Origin: Diphasiastrum complanatum
Taxonomy: Eukaryota > Streptophyta > Lycopodiopsida > Lycopodiales > Lycopodiaceae
Direction: 5' to 3'
DNA length: 64,000 bases
Assembly: GCA_029204225.1 (NCBI GenBank)
Contig: CM055094.1
Location: 66,052,536 to 66,116,535, forward strand
Shown: piece after piece, positions 11,892 to 22,204 of the stretch
Layout of the letters: each line of letters begins with the position of its first letter
How positions within the stretch are numbered: the stretch's first letter is position 1
The notes under the pieces: generated by a model
Told to the model about the DNA's origin: nothing
The model's input: only the letters and a program-made list of their open reading frames with translations
Databases searched by the model: none
Translations under genes and position numbers: made by a program

Positions 11892-13945
11892 CCAAGTAGC
11901 AATCCACGAGGAAGAAAGGCTTCAAGGATAAGAAGACAAAGGCAAAACAACCAGCAGCATTACAACCACAACGGCAACAACATAGTCACTCATCATCCAA
12001 GACCAAAGTATTTTGCAGATATTGCAAAAGAACCAACCACGACATCAAGGACTGTCGCATCCTCAAGCACAATGAAGCAATGAAGAAGATGCAGCAGCAC
12101 CAAGAAGGTAACTCTGACACAGTCAAAGGATCTCAAGATGAAGAGAAGGTGTTGATGGTACAAGATCAATCCAGTAGAGATGTCTATCAATGGTATCTTG
12201 ATTCAGGTGCTTCTCAGCACATGACGCCATGCAAGGACCTCTTCTCTACACTCACAACTACAAAATCAAAGTACATTTTTTTTGGTGAATCCAATTCACA
12301 CCAAGTTGAAGGCCAAGGGTCTATTCAACTGCAGTTCTTTGATGGCATCACTAGGCAGCTTAATGGAGTACTTTATGTACCCAAATTAACAAAGAAGCTT
12401 TTATCTATTAGCAAGATCACAGATCAGGGCTATAGAGCTTTGTTCACTGCCAACCGATGTACTATTTTAGATGAGAATTCAAAGGAAATCCTCTCTGCTT
12501 ACAGAGAAGAAAATTTGTACATACTGAGTTACAATGATGCACTTTATGTGAGTTGTTCAGATGCTAATTTATGGCATCAAAGATTAGATCACTTAAACAT
12601 GCGTTCAATCTTGTATATGCATCACAATAAAATGGTCAAGGACATGAATATAATTGTTGTCACCACAACTAATCAGACTATTCGTGAAAATTGTCTACTA
12701 GAGAAACAACCTAGAATGAGATTTCCCATAGGACAAGCCAAAAGGGCGAAGTCCATCTTGTCACTGATACACAGTGACTTGTGTGGTCCTATGAGCGTAC
12801 CTTCATTAGGTCAAGCTCTATATTTTATCACATTCACTGATGATCACTCCCGATTTGCCAGAGTTATGTTCATAAAGAACAAGTCAGAAGCATTTTGTTG
12901 CTTCAAACACTTCAAGCAATACGTTGAGAATCAAACTGGTCAGAAAATCAAGGCCCTACGGTCTGATTCAGGGGGAGAGTTTTTGTCAAATGAGATGAAG
13001 GACTACCTATCTTCATGTGGCGTGCACCACTAGTTTACTACGAGCTACACTCCACAACAGAACGGAGTAGCAGAGCGAAAAAACTGCACACTGTTGGCAG
13101 CTGCACGATCCATGACAGTAAATTTCCATTTGTCTCAAACCTTTTGAACATAAGCTATCTCTACAGCTTGCTATCTGCAAAATCACTCTAGCACTAAAGC
13201 GCGACGGTTACAAACTAAGTTTAAAACACCTGCGTGTTTTCGGATGTCTCTACCATGCACAAGTGCCTTTTGATCTGAGGAAGAAGTTGGACCCAGTAAG
13301 TTGTAAAAGCATCTTCATCAGCTATTCAACTTCACACAAGGCATATCATGTTTACGATGTGGTTATGGGCCAGATCTCAGTCAGTCGCGATGTTGTCTTC
13401 CTTGAAGACAAGCATTATGATCTCAAGCAGAAGCAACCAATACAAGAGACTGCCATAGCAGCTCCACCTTCCATCGTTAGGCTATGACCTACAACTGTTC
13501 AAACAACGGAGTTCATCCCAATGGCTCCACTTATCGTCGATGGGCCTAGACCCACGATCGTTCAACCACAAAATACTACGATCCCAGTCATTTACCAAGG
13601 AGAATCGTTTGATCAAGCATCTGCAGTTCGAAGATCTGTGAGACAACGACAACAGCCTGACCACTTTATCCCTCAGACTTTCATTGGTCATGACGAACCT
13701 GCCACTGTAGCATAAGCACTGTCAATGCCTGATGCAAACAAATGGAAAGCTACCATGGATGCTGAGTATCAATCTCTAATGAAAAACAGGACCTGGAATC
13801 TTTTCATTCCTCATATAGGTGTAAAGCCAATTGATTCTACGTGGATCTTTAAGCTGAAGCTTAAGCCAGATGGATCTATATCCAAATGGAAAGCTAGACT
13901 GGTGGTTAAAGGCTTTGAACAAGTATATGGGATATATCAGTCTCT
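11892..13945 (+). pseudogene. copia (family C) gag end, protease, integrase, RT start
   Basis: Plus-strand copia polyprotein piece. Zinc knuckle FCRYCKRTNHDIKDC is at about 12013-12057 in the frame of the open stretch 12080-13033. Then come the protease (WYLDSGASQHMTPC), GAG-pre-integrase box (LWHQRLDHLNM), integrase (LIHSDLCGP, second Asp in LRSDSGGEFLS), a TAG at 13033, and the Glu segment TPQQNGVAERKN about 13040-13085. Frameshifts follow. Integrase tail and RT start (MKNRTWNLFIP, IDSTWIFKLKLKPDG) are open in 13263-13976, and the RT is cut at about 13945. Closest relatives in the window are the pieces at 32285-33045 and 38404-39149. Confidence 0.87.
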
Positions 13946-15259
13946 TAATTGGTGTGAGCCATCATCGCGCCAATAGAGTGGTATCCGAGCTGATAAGGCT
14001 AACGCCAATTCCTCAACAGAGTGGTATCAGAACCCCAACAAGATCAACTACAAACGATCAAGATGCAATCATGACATTGTTATCAAATTTGCCACCTACA
14101 TACGAAGACTGGGTGATAATCATTATGACACACTTAATTCTCTCAAGAGTAATCACTATGTTGATGTAGGAAGACAATCGAAGAAGTGATGACAGCTCTT
14201 CAAAAGCAGTATTGCAAGTTCTATATGTAAACCAGGGCGTGTCAAAGGAAGAAAAGCTCTAAAGCATCAAATCAGAAGCCAACACAGAGTCAAGAGCAAT
14301 AATTAAATCCATAGTCAAGAAGAAGATGTTTTGTAAGTATTGCAAATGCACTAATCATGAGATTCTAGATTGCAGCATATTCAAAGTGAATAACAACAAC
14401 AACAAGCAGTCAAATCAACAGGTGAATGCAATCGTAGTTATATCACAATCTCCAGTTCATGACATGGATGAAGGAGCGTTTATGATCAGAGATCAGAAAG
14501 TGCAAGTCGATAATGCTTGGTTTCTAGATTCTAGAGCCACTTAATATATGACCAGTCATTGCAAATATTTTCAATCCCATTCTCCTTACAATACAAAAGA
14601 AATTTGTTCACATTGGCGACGATAGTACACACACTATCGAAGGTGACGACACTGCAAGTTTTAAGTTCCAACATGATCAATTCAAGTTACTATCGAATTT
14701 CTGTATGTATCTAAATTGTCGACAAATATGTTAATAATAAGTACAATCACTGATTTAGGTCATAGGGTAGAATTTGAATCTAATCAATGTCGAATTATCG
14801 ATAGGACAAATAAGGTCCCCGAGTCGAAAAGAGGCTTGGATGCTTATATAGACTGATTCATAATTATTTTGACACAAGTCAAGCCTTGAATACTTCTGTT
14901 CTAGTCAATAAAGCAGCACTTTGGCACTGTAGGTTATGTCACTTGAATCACACATCTATCTTATTCACCTCAATCGAATGGACTTGCTGAGAGAAAGAAT
15001 AGAGCCTTAGTCGAAGTGACTAAGTGTATGCTTGCTCACATGACATTGCCTAACTCCTTCTGGACTGAAGCTGTTTCCACTGCAGCTTATATTCAGAATA
15101 GATGCTCGACTAAAGGGCTTTTAGAAAAAATAGCTTATGAAGTTTGGACAGGCTCCAAACCTTCATTATCGAACCTAAGAGTTTTTAGAGTATTGTCTGC
15201 GTGCAGATGTTGTAGGAGATCAGAAAGAAGCTGGGTTCCCATAGTATAAGATTTATTTT
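13946..15259 (+). pseudogene. copia H relic: primer sites, gag end, protease, integrase
   Basis: Begins with a short LTR-end-like stretch and two primer-site-like motifs 43 bp apart: TGGTATCCGAGC (13979-13990) and TGGTATCAGAAC (14022-14033). Gag end (DAIMTLLSNLPPTYEDWV) is near 14060-14115, zinc knuckle FCKYCKCTNHEILDC near 14328-14372, and damaged protease AWFLDSRAT near 14517-14543. A decayed stretch follows to 14950. Integrase resumes with YSPQSNGLAERKN and continues to SLSNLRVF at about 15190, then in a shifted frame to 15255, where the next repeat takes over. Internal deletion and several stops make it non-functional. Confidence 0.78.
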
Positions 15260-16210
15260 CAGAAACCAACATTGAGATCCCAACTTGGCGCCATGCCAGA
15301 TTGGGGGTCTCGATGTGGGTGACTTTCCTCCAAGCAAGCCACCCGACATACATCAACGTTCATGCACACTCAAAACCACAAGTCGCGACAGATATGAAGA
15401 TAACCAGTTCATGGACCGAATGGTCCTGATAGCATACCGTTGGCATCCCGGACCGAATGGTCCTGACGACATACCACTGGTGTCTCGAGATACGACCCTC
15501 AGCTAATTGCCAGATCAAAAAGTTTGAAGCAGCCTTACAACTAGCGCTTTTACTGAACACTGAAACCCAAAAGGTAATCAGAGTCAGTTTGAGAAAAATT
15601 CCACTTAATCAATAAATCTAAGAAGGTTACATTTCAAGTGTGTGACCGACCCTAGTCTCCGGGGCGCTGGCATGCCAAGGCGGGCGCCAGGACAACATTC
15701 CAACAAGGGGAGCTGAGGAGCTCTTTGTGAGTCGCAACCTGCATCCCCCTATAGTTCTAGTGAAATTTGTTACCTCCCCTCATACCAAGTGCTCTGCCCA
15801 AGTTGGTAAAGCATGTTTTCTCTGTTAGAAAGTCATTCTCTCTCTAGAATCTATTGATTCCCAGACTTCCTTTAATCATGCCTAGATCGTGTGAGGTGAT
15901 TTCACATTGATCCGAGCTCTCTGGACTTCACTAGAATCGATCAAAGTTTTTCAGCCATAGGAACTTGGCGCCGGTTGGATCTGGTCACAATGGCACCGAG
16001 AGCAGCAGTGGCGCTGTTGGCGCCGGGAACAATGCTGGTGCCAGTGGCGCCGGAAGTAAAGCTTGCATTGTAAAGGTAACTTTATAACATCCACCCCACC
16101 TTTATAAAATCTGATGTCTTAATCAGATGTCAAATTAAAGTAAAGTGTCTCCCAGCTAAAATTAGCTACATTTAATCTACTTGGCACAGTACTCAATTTA
16201 CTGACCCACC
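15260..16210 (-). mobile_element. truncated copy of the 59-kb non-autonomous LTR element
   Basis: Matches the LTR at 59044-60256 but lacks its first ~140 bp. The LTR portion runs 15260-16089. The polypurine tract (TCCACCCCACC on the + strand, 16090-16100) and about 110 bp of internal sequence follow, matching 60257-60370. Orientation is minus. It keeps the duplicated GACCGAATGGTCC block seen in the left LTR of the complete element. Confidence 0.82.
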
Positions 16211-17193
16211 CAAAAAAACCACAAACTATATGTTATTAGCAGGGGTGGCCGATTCTTTGTGAAAAACAGGCCCCGTAGTAAGCCAGAATGAGCACCCCCA
16301 GTGTATAAAAACAGAACATGAAATTTTTGTACAATGATTATACGACACATTTTCTACAGTACAAAAATACAATACATTTCAATACAATGCGACATGTTGA
16401 AGTTTGTTATGCCGATCTTCCTTGCTGCAAATTAAGCAGAGTTACCAATTAGTTAGATTTGCGACACAATGCTTAGTAATTGTGGAGAACATGCTCGAGA
16501 TTTGTCTGACGTCCACACTCATTCAAGAAGAACATATTGTACACACTGTCCCTCCTCCTCCCTGGACATGCATAGTAAATTTAGTGTGTGGGTGCAATAC
16601 CTGTCGTCTACAGCGTAATCGACAAACCTCGATCGTATATGTGAACAATCAACCCACTTTTGCTAACAACCATGTACTTTCCGTAGGAACATATACATAT
16701 ATATATAGCGAGAGAGCTACCAGCAGATTCATCTAGCTCAAACATGAAGTAGGTTGATTGCTGCTTTGATACTACAGCTTGATTATGGAAAAATTGACAA
16801 AATTTTGAGCTCTGTGATAAAGTGGTTGACTGCTTGAAGTTTGGTTCTTACATTTGGGTCCGAGTGATAATTACATAACGATCAACCTAAACACAAACAC
16901 AAAACATCCATGAACACCTTGCAAAAATAACAAACAACAGAAATACTCCATTATCTACGCAGCATCTTCAACAATTCCAACGACACAAACTCGTAACAGA
17001 AACAGTGCCAGCGCGAGAGAATCAAAATAGCAGATAAGGCAGCAAGACGAAACAACACAGACTCAGACTCGTAATAGAAACCGCCTGAGAGAATCAAAAT
17101 AATTCAAGTTCCGAGCCTCGATGTCATTTAAAACCGTATATATACGGTATTAAAAGCGTATATAAAATGCCACCCCTACTAAATAACATCAGC

Positions 17194-17363
17194 TAACGGG
17201 CATAAGAGGCCTGTTATGAATGAAATATCCCAAGGCCATGGGCTCGCCCTAGGCCTTGGGATATTCCATAACGGGCCACTTAATATCCCAAGGCCACAGG
17301 CTCGCCCTCCTGGGCTCCCCGTGGGCCTTGGGATATTCCATAACGGGCCACTCATGCCCGTTA
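17194..17363. repeat. 170-bp fold-back repeat with internal hairpins
   Basis: Outer arms TAACGGGCAT (17194-17203) and ATGCCCGTTA (17354-17363) are perfect inverted repeats. Inside are two stem-loops, each with a TATCCCAAGGCC arm facing GGCCTTGGGATA, and each followed by TTCCATAACGGGCCACT. It resembles a small fold-back or MITE-like element. No clear target duplication was found. Confidence 0.75.
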
Positions 17364-17681
17364 TCTAATACCTCCCTCGTAGACCAAAGCCGTCTTTTTT
17401 GAGAATTGGCAGCCTCTCGTCGCTCCACCTTCGTACGTTTATAAGACAATATAAGTCAATAGCGACTTTGCAGTCCGGCATGATCTCGTTCACATGAAGC
17501 AATCATACAACCGGGAAGAGGAAATTACATCTCTTTTTCTTTCTGATCAAGGGAAAGCAAGGATACGTGATTTAGTTTAGGATTGTGGGCTTGGGCAAAG
17601 CTTCCTCGATCGTTTCAGCTTTCCAAGGCAACCGATTATCAACATACATAAGGAAAAACAAACATAAAAGTGTCCACGCGT

Positions 17682-17890
17682 AGAAAGAGGCTTTGAAAGT
17701 GATGTAGATAGTTCATCCCAGATGCCGTTTTTTCTGTTTCGATTGGAATGCTTGCTATTTTTTTCTGATCCGATTTGCGGCAAGAAGCCTTGAAAGTAAT
17801 GTAGTTGATCCAGCCCAGATGCAGTTTTTCTTGTCTTTTGATTTGTATGGTTGCCGATTCAGGAGTAGAAAGAGTTGTAGGCTTTGCGGC
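17682..17890. repeat. imperfect ~100-bp tandem duplication
   Basis: Two copies share AGGCTTTGAAAGTGATGTAG / AAGCCTTGAAAGTAATGTAG, a CCCAGATGC-GTTTTT block and a TTTGCGGCA end. No coding signal. Confidence 0.6.
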
Positions 17891-18212
17891 ATTAGTGGTG
17901 ATCAAGGAGCTGATTTTCGATAGTAGGGCGACCTATCACAGCTAGATTTCTTCAAATTTGGATAAGCAAGCAAACAGTTAGAGCTAATAACAGGTCAGGA
18001 CACATTGTAGGGCAGCTAGTCACGCGTAAGTCTTTGGAAACTCATTCTACTGAAAAGCAAAGCTTGCAGAATTTGTAACAGAGCCTTGTTGGCCAACAAG
18101 GAGGCTTCACACTAAATTTTGGAATCTTTGGAGGTAGTGGCTGGATCTTTACCTGTCAATATGGTTTCTCAAGAATCTTTTCATCCTTTGCATTTCCCGG
18201 ATTTCATTCCTC

Positions 18213-19310
18213 TTGCTCGACATGGAGAAAAGAGACATGCTTCCCCTTCAGAGCATCCATCTAGTGCTTCCCCTTCATGCGCGCGTCGTGAAGCCCACCG
18301 TGATGTTGCGGATTCCTTGCTTGTTTCCTCTGGCCAGGTGGTGCCATACTATCCACCCCATCTTCGCCACCAGCTTTCTTCCTCTCTTTCAGTTTCTCAG
18401 CTTTCTCCTTCTTCCTCTTCTCGCCCCCCGTGTTCCATGTGCAGGCTGTGGTCGCTTTTATGTGGAAGGTGCCGGTCTTTCTCGCCATCATAACGCTTGA
18501 TTTGCTTTTCGTCAACAGCTCGCATTAACCAATGTCGACCTTGCACCTCATCTTGCTCCCACTTCGCCACCTGACTCGGCTTGGACCTGGATTCGCTCAC
18601 TTGATATTTTGATCGCTTTTCACTTGGGTTTTCCTCGTCCTCATCTTTATGCACACATTCCCTTTGCCTTGCGCTTAGATGTCCAGAGAGCTTTGTCCTT
18701 ACCTTTGTCTCATCTGGCTTCCAACCCTTCTGATATTGTAGCTTGGCATGCCTTTTTGCTTTTTCCTCTCTAGTGTTTGCCTTTGCCTCCTCGGGGTGGT
18801 GATGTTGGTCATAGGGAAACTCGCAACAGGATTCGTCGCTTTATGTCAAGAGATTGGGATAATTTGCAAGAAGAGCATTTCCTTTGCTGTCATGCGCTTG
18901 CTGCTCAGTGGGATTCGACTTTGGATGGTGTTTCTGTACCCCTTGTTCATCGTCGGTTGCGTCGCTACGTTTTACTTGGGCAAGTGGGTGACTATTCTCG
19001 TGCAGCTCATGCTCTAGCTCCTACAAGTCCAGCTACTCCTTCTGCTGCCACCCTTCAAGCTTTGGAGCTACTTCATCCACCGGCAAATGACTTCCTTCCC
19101 TCTTTTGTTGAGGACTTTGAAACCGATTTCGATTTGCAGCTCTCAGTGTCTCATTTTCTTAATGCTTTTTTACGCAGCCTTCATCTGTCAACTGGGGATC
19201 CTTCTGGTATAGTTTTCGAACATCTTCGAGACTTTTTTTCTCCTGACGACTCTGCTAGTGGATTTGGTTTGCTCTTTCAAGTTTGCTCTTTCAAGTTTGC
19301 TCTTCCGTAG
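18213..19310 (+). pseudogene. N-terminal part of RLE retrotransposon protein (C2H2 finger)
   Basis: One reading frame runs from about 18213 to 19297 with two in-frame stops: TGA at 18498-18500 and TAG at 18771-18773. Just before the TGA is a finger CAGCGRFYVEGAGLSRHH, with spacing C-x2-C-x12-H-H, as expected for target-site binding. The middle part (FALRLDVQRALSLPLSHL) and later part (RRYVLLGQVGDYSRAA) are typical pre-RT sequence. At 19270-19297 a 14-bp unit GCTCTTTCAAGTTT is repeated in tandem. This shifts the frame by two and separates this part from the RT that follows. If the duplication is counted once, both frames read through. Confidence 0.78.
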
Positions 19311-21502
19311 CATGTGGCCGTATTCCTCTTTCTATTGCTCGTATTCTTGGTGCTGCTCGTTTGATAGCCTTGGATAAGCCTGGCGGTGGAGTGCGTCCCA
19401 TTGCTGTTGGAGAGGTTTTGTACAGGTTGGTTTCTAGGGCTCTTGATTTTCAGCTTCGTGACAGTTTTCAGGACCACCTATTTCCTCATCAGTTTGGTTG
19501 TGCTACTCCTGGCGGTTGCGAAACAATCATACATGCTTTGCGTGCTACCTTGGATCTTCATCCAGATTGGGTTGTCCTTCAAGTTGATGTTAAAAATGCT
19601 TTCAATTCTATTTCTCGAGGGGCCATTTTCCAAGAACTTCGTGTGGCTCACGATCCTCTCGCTCAGCTCATCCCGTTTGTTCGCTCTTTTTATTCCATGG
19701 ATGCATCTCTATATTTTAGTCATGCTTCTCGCTCAGGTGATGTTTCAGTTATCTCGTCTGCTGATGGTATCAAACAAGGTGATCCCTTGGGTGGTGTTCT
19801 TTTTGCTTTGGCGCACTTTCGGGCATTGCGTGCTTCTTATGCTGCTTTTCTTTCTTGTTTGTTTCCTTCTATTGCTGATGACACGCATATTGTGGGACCT
19901 GCTAATGACGTCTTTCCGGCTTTCCTACATTTCTCTCAACATCTTTCGGCTTTGGGCCTCATTGTCAATCCCTCTAAGTGTGTTGCTTGGTGTCCTCAGG
20001 GTCTCCTTCCTGAGCTCTCTAATACTCCGGTTGATGAGATTCGAGCGCTTGGTTTTCCTATAGGTTTCTCGGATTTTATGGCTTCCTCTTTGCGGGACAC
20101 TTTGGGCGCGCATCTTCGTCACGCTGATTTGCTACCAAAGCTTGGCAATGCTCAAGTTGCTCTAGGGATTCTCACTCAATGCTTCTCTCAACGGCCAAGT
20201 TATATTATACGGTGTCCTCCCTCTCCTGATGTTTTGGCTTTGCTACAGGATTTCGATAATACTTTATCAGATATTCTGGGTCGTTTGATGGGTTCAGAAT
20301 CCTTTCGTATTCCCAATGGTCAATTCGTTAAGCGACAAGTCTCTCTTCTCGCTTCGTCCGGAGGTGTTGGTCTTTCTTGCACAGCTTCTATTGCTCCAGC
20401 TGCTTTTATGAGAAGTTGGGCCATTGTTGTCTCTGCACTTATCTCTCGGTTTCAGCAGGACAACAAGCCCATTCTTCTCGATTTAGTAGCCCATGTGGAA
20501 ACAGACATTCTTCCTTTCCAACAACATCTTCGTGCAGCCAAGGATCTCATCCCTCCACTTGTGCGAGCTTCTTTGCTTCTCTTTGAGACTGTGCTTAGCC
20601 ATCAGCGTGCTCATTTTCAGAAGTATCTTTTGGAGCGCTTCCACTCACATGCTTTCACTCAGCTTCTCAGTGATTCGCCTTCCGATGAGACTCGGGCTCG
20701 CCTTTTGTCTTGTGCAGGCCCGGGTGCTAGTGCTTGGCTTGTTGTGCGCCCTGTTGTTCCACACTTGCACCTTTCTTCAGAGTTGTTTCTCACCACTCTT
20801 CGGGTTAGGTTGGGTTTCCCTCATCCAGTCCTGACAGGTTTGACAAAATGTTCCTGTGGTCACCCCGTTGATCCTATTGGCACTCATCTCATGCGTTGCC
20901 CTTTTGGCGGAGAGCGCACTGCGACTCATGATTCCATTCGTGACGTATTGGCATCTATTGCACATGAGTGTGGCTTTCATGTTGTCCAGGAGCAGACCCA
21001 CATCTTGCTTGTGTCTGATTCACAGTCGCCTCGGCGTCGAGTTGATCTTGTTCTTTCGCGCGAGGGGATTCGCACGCTTGGGGATGTTGTTGTTGCTGAT
21101 CCTTCGCGGCTTGACCTCCTTCGCCGTGCTTCAACTACTCAGGGTGCCGCTGCTTCTCATGCAGCTCTAGATAAAGAGCGAGATTATTCACATCGCACTC
21201 CTGGAGAAGACTTTATTCCTTTTGCTTTGGAAACATATGGGTGCCTGCATAAGAAATTCGATGATTTTCTATCATCTTGTGTAGGTCTTGCAGCGAAACT
21301 CCAAGGACGTGGGGCCTCACCTTTATCTATCATTACGACTTATTATCGTCAACGAGTTTCTATGACTTTACAACGCACTCAGACACTTGCAATACTTCGA
21401 CGTGCCGTAATTGCAGGAACGGCTGCTTCACAGCTTCCTGCACTATCTAAACTTCCAACTGTCTTAACTAGCGACTTACACCAAGCAGTAGGCTTTATGT
21501 AA
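19283..21502 (+). CDS. RT plus restriction-like endonuclease of non-LTR element
   Basis: Open for 739 codons. The RT domain spans about residues 25-300: KPGGGVRPIAVGEVLYRL (RT motif 1-2 region), motif A VDVKNAFNSI (Asp 102), motif B GIKQGDPLGG (162-171), motif C IADDTHIVG (ADD 198-200). A thumb and linker region extends to about 500. A Cys-Cys-His-Cys cluster, CSCGHPVDPIGTHLMRC, lies at 523-539, followed by a PD-(D/E)xK-like core: RRRVDLVL (Asp 588) and LGDVVVADPS (Asp 601). This order of RT, CCHC and nuclease is diagnostic of RLE-type elements. The ATG is not the true start: the protein should continue upstream, but a 14-bp duplication breaks the frame. Catalytic residues look intact, so it may have been active recently. 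Confidence 0.85.
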   Translation: MLFQVCSSVACGRIPLSIARILGAARLIALDKPGGGVRPIAVGEVLYRLVSRALDFQLRDSFQDHLFPHQFGCATPGGCETIIHALRATLDLHPDWVVLQVDVKNAFNSISRGAIFQELRVAHDPLAQLIPFVRSFYSMDASLYFSHASRSGDVSVISSADGIKQGDPLGGVLFALAHFRALRASYAAFLSCLFPSIADDTHIVGPANDVFPAFLHFSQHLSALGLIVNPSKCVAWCPQGLLPELSNTPVDEIRALGFPIGFSDFMASSLRDTLGAHLRHADLLPKLGNAQVALGILTQCFSQRPSYIIRCPPSPDVLALLQDFDNTLSDILGRLMGSESFRIPNGQFVKRQVSLLASSGGVGLSCTASIAPAAFMRSWAIVVSALISRFQQDNKPILLDLVAHVETDILPFQQHLRAAKDLIPPLVRASLLLFETVLSHQRAHFQKYLLERFHSHAFTQLLSDSPSDETRARLLSCAGPGASAWLVVRPVVPHLHLSSELFLTTLRVRLGFPHPVLTGLTKCSCGHPVDPIGTHLMRCPFGGERTATHDSIRDVLASIAHECGFHVVQEQTHILLVSDSQSPRRRVDLVLSREGIRTLGDVVVADPSRLDLLRRASTTQGAAASHAALDKERDYSHRTPGEDFIPFALETYGCLHKKFDDFLSSCVGLAAKLQGRGASPLSIITTYYRQRVSMTLQRTQTLAILRRAVIAGTAASQLPALSKLPTVLTSDLHQAVGFM

Positions 21503-21642
21503 ATACTTTGCGAGATTGTTGCTTTGTTATAGTTGTACAATATCTCAATTCGCCTTATGGCCTTTACGCTTTCAAGATGCATTCCTTTGTACTATGATGG
21601 TTTTCTAATCTTTTATTAATAAAATAGGAAGTTAAATCCATG

Positions 21643-21786
21643 TTCAGGTTTAAGCAGCAAATGAGAGAAAAATATAACTGACCTTCCTTGAGAGTTCAGG
21701 TTTCAGCAGCAAATGAGAGAAATATAACTGACCTTCCTGAGAGTTCAGGTTTCAGCAGCAAATGAGAGAAATATAACTGACATTCC

Positions 21787-21828
<42 letters not shown>

Positions 21829-21838
21829 AGAGAGAGAG
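21643..21838. repeat. 49-bp minisatellite (3 copies) and GAGAGT tract before the gene start
   Basis: Three tandem units of about 49 bp (core GGTTTCAGCAGCAAATGAGA) at 21643-21793 are followed by (GAGAGT)n passing into (GA)n up to the ATG at 21839. This is the presumed 5' UTR or core promoter of the RSPH10B-like gene. GA tracts are common in plant 5' UTRs, but a regulatory role is not shown. Confidence 0.9.
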
Positions 21839-22204
21839 ATGGCTTTCGTGTGGGGTGGAATCAATCTTCGAACAGCGGAGAATCTGAATTTTGCAGGGCC
21901 TGCTCAACTGCTGCATGATTATCACTGCTGCTTGCATTCCAAGGTGTCTGCACCAACAGTCCTGGCATGGCTGCAGCACTCGTATGAAGGTGAATCCACC
22001 CCAGATGGCATGCCTCATGGCCAAGGCAAGGCACATCTCTTCGGGGACTTGAGCTACACGGGGTGTTTCAAAAAAGGGTTGCTTCATGGCTTTGGCACAA
22101 TTCACTTGGGCAATGCTGCAGCTTACGAGGGTACGTTTTGGTGCAATGGTATCAATGGGAGCGGCACTTATCAATGGAGCGGAGGAGCTCGATACGTTGG
22201 AGAG
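21839..22204 (+). CDS. RSPH10B: RSPH10B-like exon 1
   Basis: 122 codons from the first ATG after the GA tract. The N-terminal 45 residues (MAFVWGGINLRTAENL...) are unrecognised; MORN units 1-3 follow (SYEGESTPDGMPHGQG, YTGCFKKGLLHGFG, YEGTFWCNGINGSG). Ends GTTGGAGAG, donor GTTATT, phase 0. Confidence 0.82.

Larger units (their letters stand above)
16211..18100. other. non-coding stretch
   Basis: No gene recognised. Contents noted: a palindromic ACCGTATATATACGGT near 17139; imperfect repetition of ACTCGTAA-AGAAAC and GAGAGAATCAAAATA around 16985-17105; the fold-back at 17194-17363; and a ~100-bp imperfect tandem duplication at 17682-17890. Confidence 0.5.
18119..21620 (+). mobile_element. RLE-type non-LTR retrotransposon
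   Basis: One plus-strand element with an N-terminal C2H2 finger, reverse transcriptase and a C-terminal restriction-like endonuclease, the layout of R2-like and other early-branching non-LTR retrotransposons that cut target DNA without an APE endonuclease. No apurinic endonuclease domain or LTR is seen. An AATAAA occurs in the 3' region (about 21617). The 5' end is unclear. The 49-bp minisatellite and the RSPH10B-like gene follow immediately. Confidence 0.75.
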
